This document shows positions 52,101 to 60,671 of a DNA stretch of 64,000 nucleotides, one piece after another. Positions within the stretch are counted from its first letter, which is position 1; every line of letters begins with the position of its first letter. This stretch comes from Membranipora membranacea (taxonomy: Eukaryota; Bryozoa; Gymnolaemata; Cheilostomatida; Membraniporidae), in contig OU612065.1 in assembly GCA_914767715.1 (NCBI GenBank), forward strand, positions 31,992,001 through 32,056,000, read 5' to 3'. The translations under genes and the position numbers were made by a program. The notes below the pieces were generated by a model that worked only from the letters and a program-made list of their open reading frames with translations, made no database searches and was not told where the DNA came from.

Positions 52101-55100
52101 TGATCCCCGAGCTCGCAACTGATGTTCTGAAAGTCTTCCATCTGATATGTGGCCCAATCCATGAAGATGGGGCATATCACTACATTATCCCATACTTCAG
52201 TCAGAAGGTTATCACAGTGCTTGAAACAGGGAGTTATATTCCAATGAAAGTGGAATTGTGCTTCAATGGATTGCCAATGCCTGGTTATGTCTACCATCTG
52301 CTCACTGCAATCTTCGTTGATCATAACATTGAACACTCAGATCACATCGATGTTGGTATGAATGGTGCTTGTGTCGTAGATTTCAATGGAACAGTTGATT
52401 ACTTTTCCCATAGTCATACTGATAGAACCATTACCATTCTAATATTGACCAAACCTAAACACATCGTCAAATCCTGGGGGAGACAGTTGTCCAATGTGCA
52501 GCATTTAATATCAAAAGTGAAATCTGTCTGGAAGGGAGCTCACTTTGATACTGTCTTTTACTGCTCACACTGTCTGATCAAAAAGGAAGTTATGCCTACT
52601 AACAGAGTCAACCCAGCATGGATGAATCTAGATGTGTCTCCTCAGTCTCTATCCCCAACTAGAGAGTACACTGGTGAGGAGGCTTCAAGATGTAAGAGGG
52701 CTCACGCTGCTGGAGGCCTGTCATCAGCTGTCCCGTCACCCCTGCTCAGTCCATGTGAGTATTCACCACTTGAACTTTAAGTTAACTCTTTGAATGCACT
52801 GCTACCTGGTTAGGTTAAACAATAATATCGACATGACTTAGATACAACACTAATATAACATAACAACTCAAAACAACCATAACTTTTTAAAGTTAGCGCT
52901 GTAACGATCATTCACAGATTTGACGAACAGCTATTTCTAAACCTTGGGGTCCAGCATATGTCATAGAAAGCAATGTTCTAGCTGTTCAATGCGCATTCGT
53001 CACATTAAAACATTATGATGATATTTTCTGATTTGATATGGTAGGTGACAGCATTACAGAGAATGGGATTTTAGCGTTAGACAAGTACCTTTTGGATATC
53101 GAACCTGAGCGGAATCTACAGAGTATGTTCATTCTTATCTTACCAACTTGTGCAAGCGTCATAAATGTGAGCTGAAAATTCTTGTAAAATTAAATTAAGT
53201 GTAGTTAGAGATATGCTAAAGTGTCTCAGTCGCTATGTCCAAGTTAGAGTATAAACTTTTATTCTTTTGAGGTATTATGTGCTCAGCAAATGGTACAAAA
53301 TATTCTGAGTTGAGTTGTAGTCGTGTAGGAATTTGATATTGTGTACTGCATATTTAGTTCCTTGTGCTCAGCCAAGGGAATGGAAGTATGAAAGTCCTTT
53401 TGCCTACTTCCTAAATATGTTTGTCTGTATTATGTTCTCTAGCTGCTGCCTTACCCTCATCTCAACCTGACGATGTACCAGCACCTGCAGATATACAGAC
53501 AGCACAGATAGATGATATTATGAGTATTGTAAACTCAGATACGGCTCCAATCGATCTACCATTTGCTCGGTCCACCATGAACCACAGAACACAGGTGCGA
53601 TAATCATGTGTCATTTTGCAGTCAATATGATGGTTCAACATTATTTGCCGTATTGTCATGTAGTAAAAGTTAACTAAACTGGGACTGGGTTCCATTAGCT
53701 GATTTACTGCATATAAACTTTGCAGGAAAATATTCAGCATATCATATAAGATGTACTTAACCTTTGTTAAAATTCAAGATATTTTTTTTCAGGAAGTGTA
53801 TCCAATGTCAGAGACCCGTGGAAGAGCCCTAATCATATCTAACAATTACAACAACTCCAGACTGGGCTCGGAACATGACTATGATAACATGAAGAGAATG
53901 CTGAACAAACTAGGATTTATCACTGTTGGTGATCATCAGAACTACAGTGCTCAGGTAAACTCAGTACGAAACTCATCTCACAATAGGTCCATTCACATGC
54001 AAAGCAGAAATCTCCATTGTCACAGAGTAATGCACATATTACCAATACTAAGTTCCAATAAATATGATGGATTATCTATATATTTTATATAGAATTTTAG
54101 CCATATCTCTTGAATTGGGTGTAAACATCAGGTGAAGTCATATCTTTGTTGAATGATAATATTATTCAGGAGATGATAAAGGAGATCCACAAAGAGACAC
54201 AACTGGTTGATCCACAGACAGGAGAATCAGTACATGCCCATCTGGGGTCATTTGTCTTAGTAGTTACAAGCCATGGCCATGAAGGAACAGTAGGAGGATC
54301 AGATGGTAAACAGATCAGGATTATAGACATGATCGGGCTACTGTCTCCTAAGAACTTTCCTGCTATGAAGGGAAAGCCAAAGATTGTAATGATCCAGGCT
54401 TGCGCAGGCAGTAAGTAAAGCCTATATATTGTGTCTATATTCTGCATTAATGATGATTTTTCCTTTAATTAACCAGATAAATAAGTGTTCTTGACTCAAG
54501 TTGAATGAGAGTTCACAATCAACATCCAACAGTTGTAGTTTCGTAGCTCGATCATGGATAAGGGTGGTTTTGAGACTTGTCTTCTACTCGTGCAACTGCA
54601 AAAACTGCTAACCTGTCCTCAAATTTAAGTTAATTGACATTTTCTCTAAATTTTAGGTCAGAGAGAAATGCTGCTCACTGACACAACTCCTCCCGCTCCA
54701 GCCAATCAGAACCAGCCTGGAGTAGATATTGTGCAGCAGCCCCCTGTATCTGATGATGACTTACAAGATGCTGATCCTGCAGATATCTCTACTGCTGACT
54801 TCATAATCATGCAGTCAAGCTTTGAATGTAAGTAAACTAGGTTTATTACAGACTGGGTGGTATAAGAGCTCAGAAGGCTACAAGTAGAGGTTTGTGGCAT
54901 CACATTTAAAAAAATTGAATTGATAATCCAATTTCACAAAATTACGCTTGCAGCCATCTAAGCAGCAGACTTGACCAAATTTTGTTTTCACTTTCATAAA
55001 ACCAATTTATTCCTGAGAGTGTATTCACAATACTTGATAGAAGCAGCTCGATGTGAGAAATAATGAGCAATGTTGTAATAATTATGTTGCCACAAAACAG

Positions 55101-56083
55101 TTGGTTCTTTTTCAGCCAAAAACTCAGATTTAAATAGACTGTAATTTTGTTTTTGTTTCCAGCTTTCTCCTCCCCTCGACGAGCTAGCGTAGGCTCACCA
55201 TTCATCAGAACACTAGTCACTGTATTCTACAAATATGCTCATCAACTTCATATGGAGGAGCTGGCAGCAACTGTAAGCTTTGCTGCATCCATTCTTTTAT
55301 GCACAGTGAATATCCATAAATACATAAAGATCTAGCAGTTGTGTGTTGGTAGCTCATTGTGTATGACATGATGATAAATTTGCATATTGACTTGAGGCAA
55401 CTTGTACACTTGAGAAGCATTTGTCAATTGATTACTTTCATGCCTTTCTCTCACTGTTTTCAATATCCAATATGTCTATTCATAGATAAGACAGATGGTT
55501 GCGAAGATCGGAGTACAGCGAACAGAATATCTGCTCAGAACCAGAACACATAACACAGCGAGAGCTCATGTCGCCTCTATGCCTCAGACTAGATGCACAT
55601 TTCTTACTGAGAAGCTCTATTTTCTAACTGGAGTTAATATGAGGATAGAGAACCACCCTGACTCACTGACAAACCCTGTGTTACCCAATCCAACAGCTAC
55701 TAGGATTCACCCGGAATCAGGTAAGTCATTGCTGGGAATTATTTATTAATGTCGTTGATGAGTTTTCAACGTTATCCACTCTCTGTGATTGGAGGGGCAC
55801 TTGTTTGAGTTATTCTGCCACTCCTCGGTGTAGAGATGATTGTATTCTGATAGCATATTGGTAAAAAGTTTCCCATTACGGCCAATGGAACTGAGTTGAT
55901 CATATCAAACATGTAAATAACTTTGATCTGATACTAATGGGTGTTCAAAGCTATAGATATTTATGTTATTGGAAGGTGCCTTACTATATTCCTATACTTA
56001 TAACTGTAGATCAAACACTAACCATTGAGAGCGAAGGGCGCACTGTCAGACAGGCCACTTACTATAAGTGGTCAGTAAGATGA
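34071..56083 (+). CDS. LRR-Roc-COR-caspase fusion protein, 19-exon gene model
   Basis: Exons read by hand: 34071-34161, 34537-34812, 35284-35512, 36334-36483, 39491-39625, 40214-40348, 40924-41058, 41648-41842, 43924-44064, 48664-48804, 50824-52754, 53045-53122, 53443-53594, 53793-53954, 54170-54410, 54657-54827, 55163-55272, 55486-55720, 55896-56083. All introns are GT-AG, each junction keeps phase, and the total is 4896 nt (about 1631 aa plus stop). Domain order: disordered Q/S/P-rich N-terminus with a KRRR patch, LRRs (about residues 230-600), Roc (about 615-800), COR (about 830-1150), acidic linker, caspase (about 1264 to the end). There is no signal peptide or obvious membrane segment, so it should be a cytosolic protein. 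By family knowledge, LRRs bind ligand or partner, Roc-COR is a GTP-dependent dimerising switch, and caspase cuts after Asp. Activation of the protease by LRR/Roc-COR sensing is inference. Weakest points are the last exon's acceptor, the start codon, and possible extra exons in the long introns. Confidence 0.8.
34537..34812 (+). CDS. Exon 2, disordered N-terminal region
   Basis: The acceptor TTTAG at 34536 and donor GTGAGT after 34812 frame 276 nt, open in the frame set by exon 1. The composition is rich in Gln, Ser, Thr and Pro, with a dense acidic/aromatic stretch (SSSDDLPSYDAMFETNF) followed by LPSLEELLPQP. It looks like an unstructured tether with one short amphipathic segment. No known domain is recognised. 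Another reading frame opens with ATG exactly at 34537, but it breaks the splice phase and is a shadow. Confidence 0.65.
35006..35030. repeat. Poly-C tract in intron 2
   Basis: An uninterrupted run of more than 20 C. Similar poly-C tracts near 18562, 21838, 23938 and 62299 are shared by the PUS1-like copies and are independent of this one. Confidence 0.85.
35284..35512 (+). CDS. Exon 3, LRR cap region
   Basis: The acceptor TTCACAG and donor AAGTGAG frame a 229-nt exon reading YYEVWYRDDSDPG, then SLTLEDILSA, then an LRR-like strand (NLKVLKCDKV). It ends inside an Asn codon (phase 2) that any of the following LRR exons can complete. It probably forms the N-terminal cap and first repeat of the LRR solenoid. 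The neighbouring intron carries a long poly-C tract at about 35006-35030. Confidence 0.65.
37068..37950 (+). pseudogene. Decayed LRR exon cassettes
   Basis: At about 37071 the exon start is present, but after 'atctcttgtaa' the reading frame is lost and unrelated AT-rich sequence follows. At about 37850-37945 a second remnant keeps the opening (catcacatctgttgtaaaac), a damaged centre (gaagaaattgggaaac) and the closing 'ctgcctgaaaggtaaac', with stops and deletions. The introns around both resemble those of the intact cassettes. They indicate birth and death of cassettes within the array. Confidence 0.7.
38683..38935 (-). mobile_element. Gypsy integrase fragment in an LRR-array intron
   Basis: Minus strand reads AWYKQRPKSDNKCHQCRI, KPWADFSVDVLSPIQP, MVMVDYYSRFYDYS and ends abruptly after TTASANL. 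It is nearly identical to the integrase of the element at 45.4 kb. The adjacent host-side sequence (about 38130-38680) recurs at 48165-48615. Confidence 0.8.
43480..43880 (-). mobile_element. Gypsy 3' pol/terminal fragment
   Basis: Two gypsy pieces adjoin: one matching 45230-45350 (ggcggtctggctcgtatc ...) and one matching the integrase 3' region (45385-45560). They lie just upstream of LRR exon 9, so they were carried with, or mark, the LRR duplication. Confidence 0.65.
43924..44064 (+). CDS. LRR exon 9 (MRTLVNLEEL type)
   Basis: A 141-nt exon flanked by TATTACAG and GTATGT, phase 2-2. It encodes MRTLVNLEELNIS ... LPDWIGELRSLKILNVSN ... LTRLPDR, two plant-type-like LRRs. It is a sister copy of the exon at 48664, with homologous 3' intron sequence continuing for about 0.6 kb. 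It therefore belongs to a separate, older duplication unit of about 4.7 kb, interrupted by gypsy debris. Confidence 0.8.
44070..44760. repeat. Intron repeat shared by LRR exons 9 and 10
   Basis: Sequence following exon 9 (aatctagtggtgttgtatatg, aagcaatagatagtctggc) recurs at 42010-42660 and at 48830-49360 after exon 10. It moves with the LRR exons, so exon plus flanking intron is the duplicated unit. Confidence 0.75.
45225..45420 (-). mobile_element. Gypsy sequence downstream of integrase
   Basis: On the minus strand it continues from the integrase remnant and encodes an acidic/basic tail-like piece (SADEDDETRAERR); the same sequence is at 43495-43620. It is probably the end of pol or the start of the terminal repeat. 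LTR boundaries were not resolved. Confidence 0.5.
45420..47260 (-). mobile_element. Ty3/gypsy-like pol remnant (RT, RNase H, integrase)
   Basis: Minus-strand order: RT pieces (about 47260-46850: HGSRLFSNLEIKPENSYITTF, GRLYRFE-stop-LNFGVSSAP, then the active-site region MSDDVIVYA); the RT-RNase H connector (46790-46581: FLGLTQYVSKFIPDYS); RNase H-like start (46565-46383: VTSDASNVGLGAVLVQ); integrase zinc-binding region (45973-45800: LPGIVGTTARARKKVYWPG); and integrase core (45818-45420: KPWADFSVDFLSPIQP, MVMVDCYSRFYEY, GIPATLKSDYGPQF). Stops and frameshifts separate the parts, so it is inactive. It lies in the intron between LRR exons 9 and 10, opposite in strand to the host gene. Confidence 0.85.
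47635..47970 (-). mobile_element. Gypsy integrase 3' fragment
   Basis: Repeats 45385-45690 (cactggaatcaatcacagtt ... ggctgtatgggactcag), with small changes. It lies a short distance before LRR exon 10, paralleling the fragment before LRR exon 9. Confidence 0.7.
48664..48804 (+). CDS. LRR exon 10 (MRTLINLEEL type)
   Basis: A 141-nt phase 2-2 exon encoding MRTLINLEELEISYCEE, LPDWIGELTNLKILNVSN and LTSLPDR. The donor GTATGT matches that of the 43924 copy, and the coding sequence is very similar, with differences concentrated in the variable strand (YCEELAS versus FSFVLES). It is the last LRR cassette before the large Roc-COR exon, whose first codon (ag|t) it completes in frame. Confidence 0.82.
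49408..49620 (-). mobile_element. Gypsy gag fragment
   Basis: Minus strand ORF FRKASQDTGESISQFVTKL, CLTAGCEFRD, IRDQLVSRILSDKIRWELL resembles the retrotransposon gag region ('F..R.Q..gEsi..Fv..Lr.la..C.f') found before the zinc knuckle. It is short and ends without a knuckle. It lies upstream, in element orientation, of the pol remnant. Confidence 0.65.
49640..50820. other. Intron before the Roc-COR exon
   Basis: Contains a short (cctacctagtacta)n run near 50040-50090 and AT-rich sequence with a (ta)n stretch near 50505. No exon recognised. The intron ends with a T-rich tract and acceptor TTTAG at 50823. Confidence 0.6.
50824..52754 (+). CDS. Roc GTPase plus COR exon
   Basis: This single 1931-nt exon begins with a last LRR (SLERLDVREN ... 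LTSLKVLECEDCDFLTFP), a linking helix (GLQAIQKYLRDLKKG), then a Roc domain. Visible GTPase motifs are the P-loop GESMAGKTSLVKS (about residues 622-634), the G3 motif DFGGQ (about 675) and the G4-like THRD (about 744, where Ras has NKxD). A COR region follows (PESWYRFML ... LDSLFPDDKERYILQYLHEIGRVMWY ... ELIPELATDVLKVFHLICGP). After it comes a C-terminal segment containing CSHCLIKKEV, as seen after COR in several animal ROCO proteins. In this family Roc-COR binds and hydrolyses GTP and dimerises. The donor CCATGTGAGT after 52754 splits a Cys codon completed at 53045. The COR boundary is approximate. Confidence 0.85.
53045..53594 (+). CDS. Linker exons 12-13 between COR and caspase
   Basis: Exon 53045-53122 encodes DSITENGILALDKYLLDIEPERN and exon 53443-53594 encodes an Asp/Pro/Ala-rich stretch (QPDDVPAPADIQTAQIDDIMS). 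All phases fit. This acidic linker of roughly 75 residues separates the GTPase module from the protease. Its several Asp residues, including SQPDD and NSDTAP, are candidate self-cleavage sites that could release the protease, but that is inference. No death-fold domain is recognised here. Confidence 0.7.
53793..56083 (+). CDS. Caspase (C14 family) p20-p10 module, complete copy B
   Basis: Exon 53793-53954 gives the first p20 strand and helix: RGRALIISNNYNNSRLGSEHDYDNM, written here only as a motif region, with the Arg-x-Gly-(x)3-Asp pattern of the S1 pocket, then MLNKLGF. Exon 54170-54410 carries the catalytic His (VVTSHGHEGT) and catalytic Cys (MIQACAG). Exon 54657-54827 is an acidic inter-subunit linker (SDDDLQDADPADIS) leading to the p10 strand (ADFIIMQSSFE). 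Exon 55163-55272 has SSPRRASVGSPFIRTL, matching the p10 S-x-R/GSxF region. Exon 55486-55720 has the conserved C-terminal MPQTRCTFLTEKLYF. The last exon ends RQATYYKWSVR. All substrate-pocket landmarks are present, so an active protease is likely. Its last acceptor (CTGAG at 55895) is weak. Confidence 0.85.
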
Positions 56084-57177
56084 AATCTATCTTCTTCATA
56101 CTTCCTCTGACTCCTCTACTACAAACAGATACAGATACAGATATAGACAGTTCATGAATGTATGTAAGCTCTACACAACAGGTGCTCTTATTACACTGAC
56201 CATCATATCAGGTACTAGAAGTTAAGTTGATCTGACAACATTGTCACAACCACTGTTATAGGAGTTTTCACAGGGTGACAATCGAATAGAGCTTCTACAG
56301 AACCAATATATGATTTTACAATGTATCACTCAGATAAATCATGATTATCATATAAATATTTCATCTTATTTTTGGATCGATCCTATATATCTTGGTATTC
56401 TATGATACACTGTGCTATGCAGTAGTATGTTGGATAAGGTCTCATTTTCAATTGAGTATGAGATATGTAGAATTTTTGATTCAAGAGTTTTAATCAGCCA
56501 AACTAGAATGGTAATGTATTCATGCGAGCATCAGTTTTTCAACTTTCACCTAACCATCATTCCCTGTTAATGGTCAGACAACTCCTATTCCCAAGATGTA
56601 TATTAGATAAAATGTACTGAATATATTTTATATCAATGATACATCTTTTATTCATGATATATATATATATAACTAGTTCTAACCATTGCAGAAGCGCTGT
56701 TTACCTCTGGGTCACTGTACTGTTTTGTTTAACTTGACTTACCTTACTGATTGACCAAGTATTATGTATTTACTCATATGCCTACAACGATGAGAATTGT
56801 TTAATTTGTGCCGTGATTTGTTGCTTGCTACATACTTATACCAATATAATTACCTGTACTACTTTAATTCAATCAAGACTCCTTACTGTGTCAGTAATTC
56901 AAAACTTCACCACTACTAGACAACCAGTAAGCCATAGTTATGATTATCCGACTTGAAAGTTAATTATAATCAAGGTATCAAGGCTCTTGCTGTAGATTAA
57001 AAGTATATTTTGAATTAGAATTCGCAACTCAGAATTCATTACAGCTCTGCTGAAACCGAAGGAGAGGAACTTCATGAAAATTTTATTTTACTTTCTGTGG
57101 ATGTTTCCCATTGTATAATCTCTATAGTATAATCTCGCACTAGTGTGTAAAAAGGCTGATTATAGTGTGAGTTAAGC

Positions 57178-57499
57178 TCAGTTAGTTTTCTGATTAGACC
57201 TTTGTGATGACGTAGAGTTAGCGGCCTCTTCGGCTGTAGAACTGTGACGTCTCAGCAACCTGAGAGCTCCTAATACCATCTTACGATACCAGTATAAATT
57301 CATAGCATCGAGAGTAAACCCGCCCAGCAGTGTGCCTGGGAGGTGATAGTATGTTAGTGGTGCCTCCTGACTCATATATAGGGTATAATAAGAATAAGGC
57401 ATCGGGATTATCCTGGCTATTGTGAATGTGAACAACATTAATAGTCCGTTGTAATAGTAAGCACTTCCCCACTTCATATCACAGTCGTGTAAAATTACC
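57178..57499 (-). pseudogene. TLC-domain protein, last exon copy 3
   Basis: Minus-strand exon with acceptor TTTTACAG, open through MKWGSAYYYNGLLMLF, two hydrophobic helices, DAMNLYWYRKMVLGALRLL and a tail ending QRSNQKTN. It lies about 1.1 kb beyond caspase copy B, convergent with it, as copy 2 is with caspase A. No other TLC exon was found beyond it before the PUS1-like block, so it may be an orphan exon. If its 5' exons exist outside the matched sequence it could be a working paralogue. Confidence 0.6.
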
Positions 57500-57806
57500 C
57501 TGTAAAACAAAGATTGATGGTATTGTAACATCATGTAGACAACTCTGCTTGGAAATAGCCAAATTCAAAGTGAAAGTGCCTGGAATATGTTTTTTTCCCA
57601 CTATTATGCTAAACAGGCCCATAGTTCTAGGGGAGGCAGGACGCTCTGCCTGCCCTAGAATGGTCAATAGAGTGGCCTTAATCTGCTGTAGTTTAGGAAC
57701 AATCGATGAGGGTGTGAAGGAAAGGGTATTGTGAGCATCTCCTGTGGAGGCTGGGGGTAATCCCAAGCCTCCAAAGCGTTTTAATGATATAAATAGTATA
57801 AATATA

Positions 57807-57881
57807 TCGAATAGCTTACTCATGTGCAATCAGTGATACAGCACTGCTGTATCACTGATTGCACATGAGTAAGCTATTCGA
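57807..57881. repeat. Perfect 75-bp palindrome at a duplication junction
   Basis: 37-nt arms (tcgaatagcttactcatgtg...) around a single C are exact complements. Left of it the sequence matches 3.0 kb (TLC block edge); right of it the sequence matches 10.68 kb. It would form a strong cruciform or hairpin. Confidence 0.9.
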
Positions 57882-58187
57882 TTTTACCGTTGATATTCAT
57901 GTTCATCTCATCCGATATGTGTACATTAGGAAATATGCTTGGTTCAGAGCAAATATCTTGTGCTAGGCTCATTTATTACCTCAAATTTAGCCTTATCACT
58001 GAAACCAGGCTAAAATGGGTCACCAAATGAGAGGGCTAAACCATAGATTGTCACTCGCTCTTTTGCACCATTTGATGTTATTGAGAGGGCTTCAGGCGCT
58101 TTGTGGGATTGTCTCCTACCAAAAATACTAGGTTAATCTTAGAGCAAAGCCAAAAATCTGGTACCCGCAACATGGTGGCTTGTGACT

Positions 58188-58228
58188 TGGTGCAATCAAG
58201 GAGTCAACTCTAACTCCTTGGTGCAATG
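58188..58228. mobile_element. 24-bp CAAGGAGT palindromic insertion
   Basis: Arms CAAGGAGT and ACTCCTTG around caactcta, flanked by gtgcaat repeats (ggtgcaat on both sides if the last G is counted as flank). It belongs with the insertion at 26512. Confidence 0.65.
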
Positions 58229-58527
58229 CACTATATTTGTATTGATGTGATATCTGATTTGCAGTCCACAGCCAGGGAAAATATTCTGCAATAGAAGTTG
58301 CATTCTCATTAGTGTAAAGGGGACAACTCCTTATTATCAAATAAAATTAGCATTTTGGACCAATCAGGTGTGGTCTAACATAATATTTTTATTCTTCACA
58401 ATTTCAATGTCAGAGGAAGGTCATGACAGTCATGCATAATTCTTAGCAGAGCTAATATATCATAAGCATTGAATTGTACTATGAGTTCAGTGATCATAAG
58501 CTTTGATTCTTAGTGAGAAAATCTGAT

Positions 58528-58620
58528 TCATAAACTACTACTAACAAGCTTGTCTAATGGTGAGAGGTGAATATCACCTCTCACCATTAGACAAGCTAGT
58601 TAGTAATAGCTTATGATTTA
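58528..58620. repeat. Near-perfect inverted repeat, about 45-nt arms
   Basis: The inner arms (agcttgtctaatggtgagag and complement) are exact around a 3-nt centre; the outer part (ctactaac / gttagtaa, cataaact / agcttatg) has a few mismatches. It contains no ORF. Confidence 0.85.
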
Positions 58621-58639
58621 CAATGAATATTATTCTTCC

Positions 58640-59340
58640 AATCCACATATCGACCTAGCCCTGCTTTGTGGATCCCCGCGGATCCGGGGGCTTGTGCCCC
58701 CGGCCTGCGTGTGCTAGTTGCACTGCGCCTTGTGTGACCCTCCATCCTAGCGATGGTGGGTGCACCCTGGCGGGTGGGTGGGATGGACAACACATGTCTC
58801 ACACAAGCATTTCATTTTCTTCACATTACAAAATAAAGTACAGTTGTGAAATACCCTTTACCAGTGGTTAGTCCTACATATCGTAGCAGCAGGTGGATTG
58901 TGTATACCCACAAATGAGTGTAGCAAAAGTAGAGAGCTGAGCCTAGCATACACGCGCCCCAGCATGCATTCAGACAAGCACACTTTGCCTGCCATTGTAC
59001 TCCTTTGTTCACCAAACAAAAGGCCTTGTGTTACACAACTGTCATAGGTGCATTGGGGCATCACTCCCTGACATCGGCCCCCAGGGCCTATCCAACATAC
59101 TACAGCATAGGTGTACTTCATTTTGTAATGCATTCTAACCCTTTGCTGGCCATATACCTTATAACATTATAACACCGCTGCTCTCACCTAAAGCCTACGT
59201 TGCTCAGAGTCTCGATATCTGACAATCATATTTGACAATAGAACATTATTCAGTTGCCATAATCTAAACACTTCCAGAAACATTCAACAAAATATTTCTA
59301 CACAGTTACAGTACCGATCACTACAATCGACACAATACTA
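58640..59340. other. GC-rich island and non-coding flank
   Basis: 58670-58790 is conspicuously GC-rich (ggatccgggggcttgtgccc and cctggcgggtgggtggga) within AT-rich DNA, including a short G/C hairpin. It may be a repeat-element head; no coding or tRNA signature is evident. Confidence 0.45.
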
Positions 59341-59343
59341 TAT

Positions 59344-60174
59344 ATCTCGATAGAGGAGCCCCTACACCAGAGAGAATGGAAGGGGGAGGAGCCTGCACTC
59401 GATAGGCCACACCTCTTATTGTAACATGATCTTACTTACGTTTTGGAGTTGTGCCCTCACAACGAAACCACGATTAGTGAATGGAAAAGTGTGGGTTGAC
59501 AACTTCTCCAGTGACAAATCTATGACTTTCCAATGGAAAGTTCAAAAATAAAATATCATTTTTGTTGTATTGTAGAATGAAATTATTCTTTATCATTCTT
59601 CTTATGGCTGAAGAACACATGTGAAAGGGTAGTAGAACAATTCTTAGAGCTAAACACAATCATCTTGATAAACAAATCTTACAGGGCAAGGTACCCATAA
59701 TAGTATCAATTTTTCGAGTTGTTTCATTGAGGAAAAGAAACTTAGCTTGTTAATCTGAATATTATTTCAGCACATGTGGTTAGGGGGTGTTGAGAGCTGT
59801 CCAACAATATCCTATTTACATACCTACTGTCACTAGAAGGCTGGGAATCTTACAGAATGTGGCGGTTTAAGGAGCGAAATATGTCGGCATGGGCCTTTCA
59901 TTGATGATTAATGAGTGTTATTAGCACAATTGTGTTGTAATAACTTGTCCAGTACATAATTCAAGTGTTCTGGATTAGTTGGTGACAATAATTTTTTATG
60001 GATTGGTATATTTCATGTCTAAAACATAAAAAAATGAGTGTGATGTATCTATTAAAATACTTATTTCAGCCGTAATCAACATCTATTCACCAGTACTTGT
60101 CTGTGATTGGCCAATACTACTAGTGCAAGCTCCTCCCCCTTCCATTCTCCCTGCCTACACTCCGAGTGAGATTA
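59344..60174. mobile_element. Foldback element with about 60-bp terminal inverted repeats
   Basis: The left end (atctcgatagaggagcc ... gagaatggaagggggagg ... tgcact) and right end (agtgca ... cctcccccttccattctc ... ggctccgagtgagatta-like) are inverted copies. The interior of about 700 bp has no coding signal. Collapsed versions (atctcgataaaggagc ... gctccgagtgagat) occur at 16180-16215 and 20877-20912. Confidence 0.55.
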
Positions 60175-60603
60175 GAAAGGAATGGAATGGAATGAATTGG
60201 AAGAGTAAAATTCATTGTAAGTCAGATAAGTCCGGCAAGAATAAATATACGCCGTGAGAAATTTGGCATTCTTTTACAAATTTACTGATAACACATCTAT
60301 GCTCCAACAGCCACTGAATTTAGTATCATCCTGACTCACTGAGAGTGAGGCTGCTGTTTACAAAGCAAGCAATGGACATGGAACTGTTCAATCAGAGCAG
60401 TTAATGAACTCTCCTTCCTTCCTTCCTCATTAAAGGCCCAAACCACAGACAGCAGGTCACTGACAGTTGATTTGATGAGTTGCAGCCTTGTGTGTGTGTG
60501 TGTGGATTTTGTTTGTTGTGGTGAAGATGGGAAGCTGTGCATGAACCACGTTATCGCGGCTGCGCAGCTTCTGTACCCGCCAATTGCGTTGCTCAGATGA
60601 GTC

Positions 60604-60671
60604 ACTTCTCTCTCATTGGTCAGAACATTAAACTTTTGGAAGTTTAATATTCTGACCAATGAGAGAGAAGT
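60604..60671. repeat. Hairpin with 31-nt arms at the PUS1-block junction
   Basis: Arm acttctctctcattggtcag... (60604-60634), loop tttgga, complementary arm to 60671 with one mismatch. Sequence to its right resumes the repeat found at about 22275 (ttcggtgtt), so it sits exactly at a block boundary. Confidence 0.88.
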
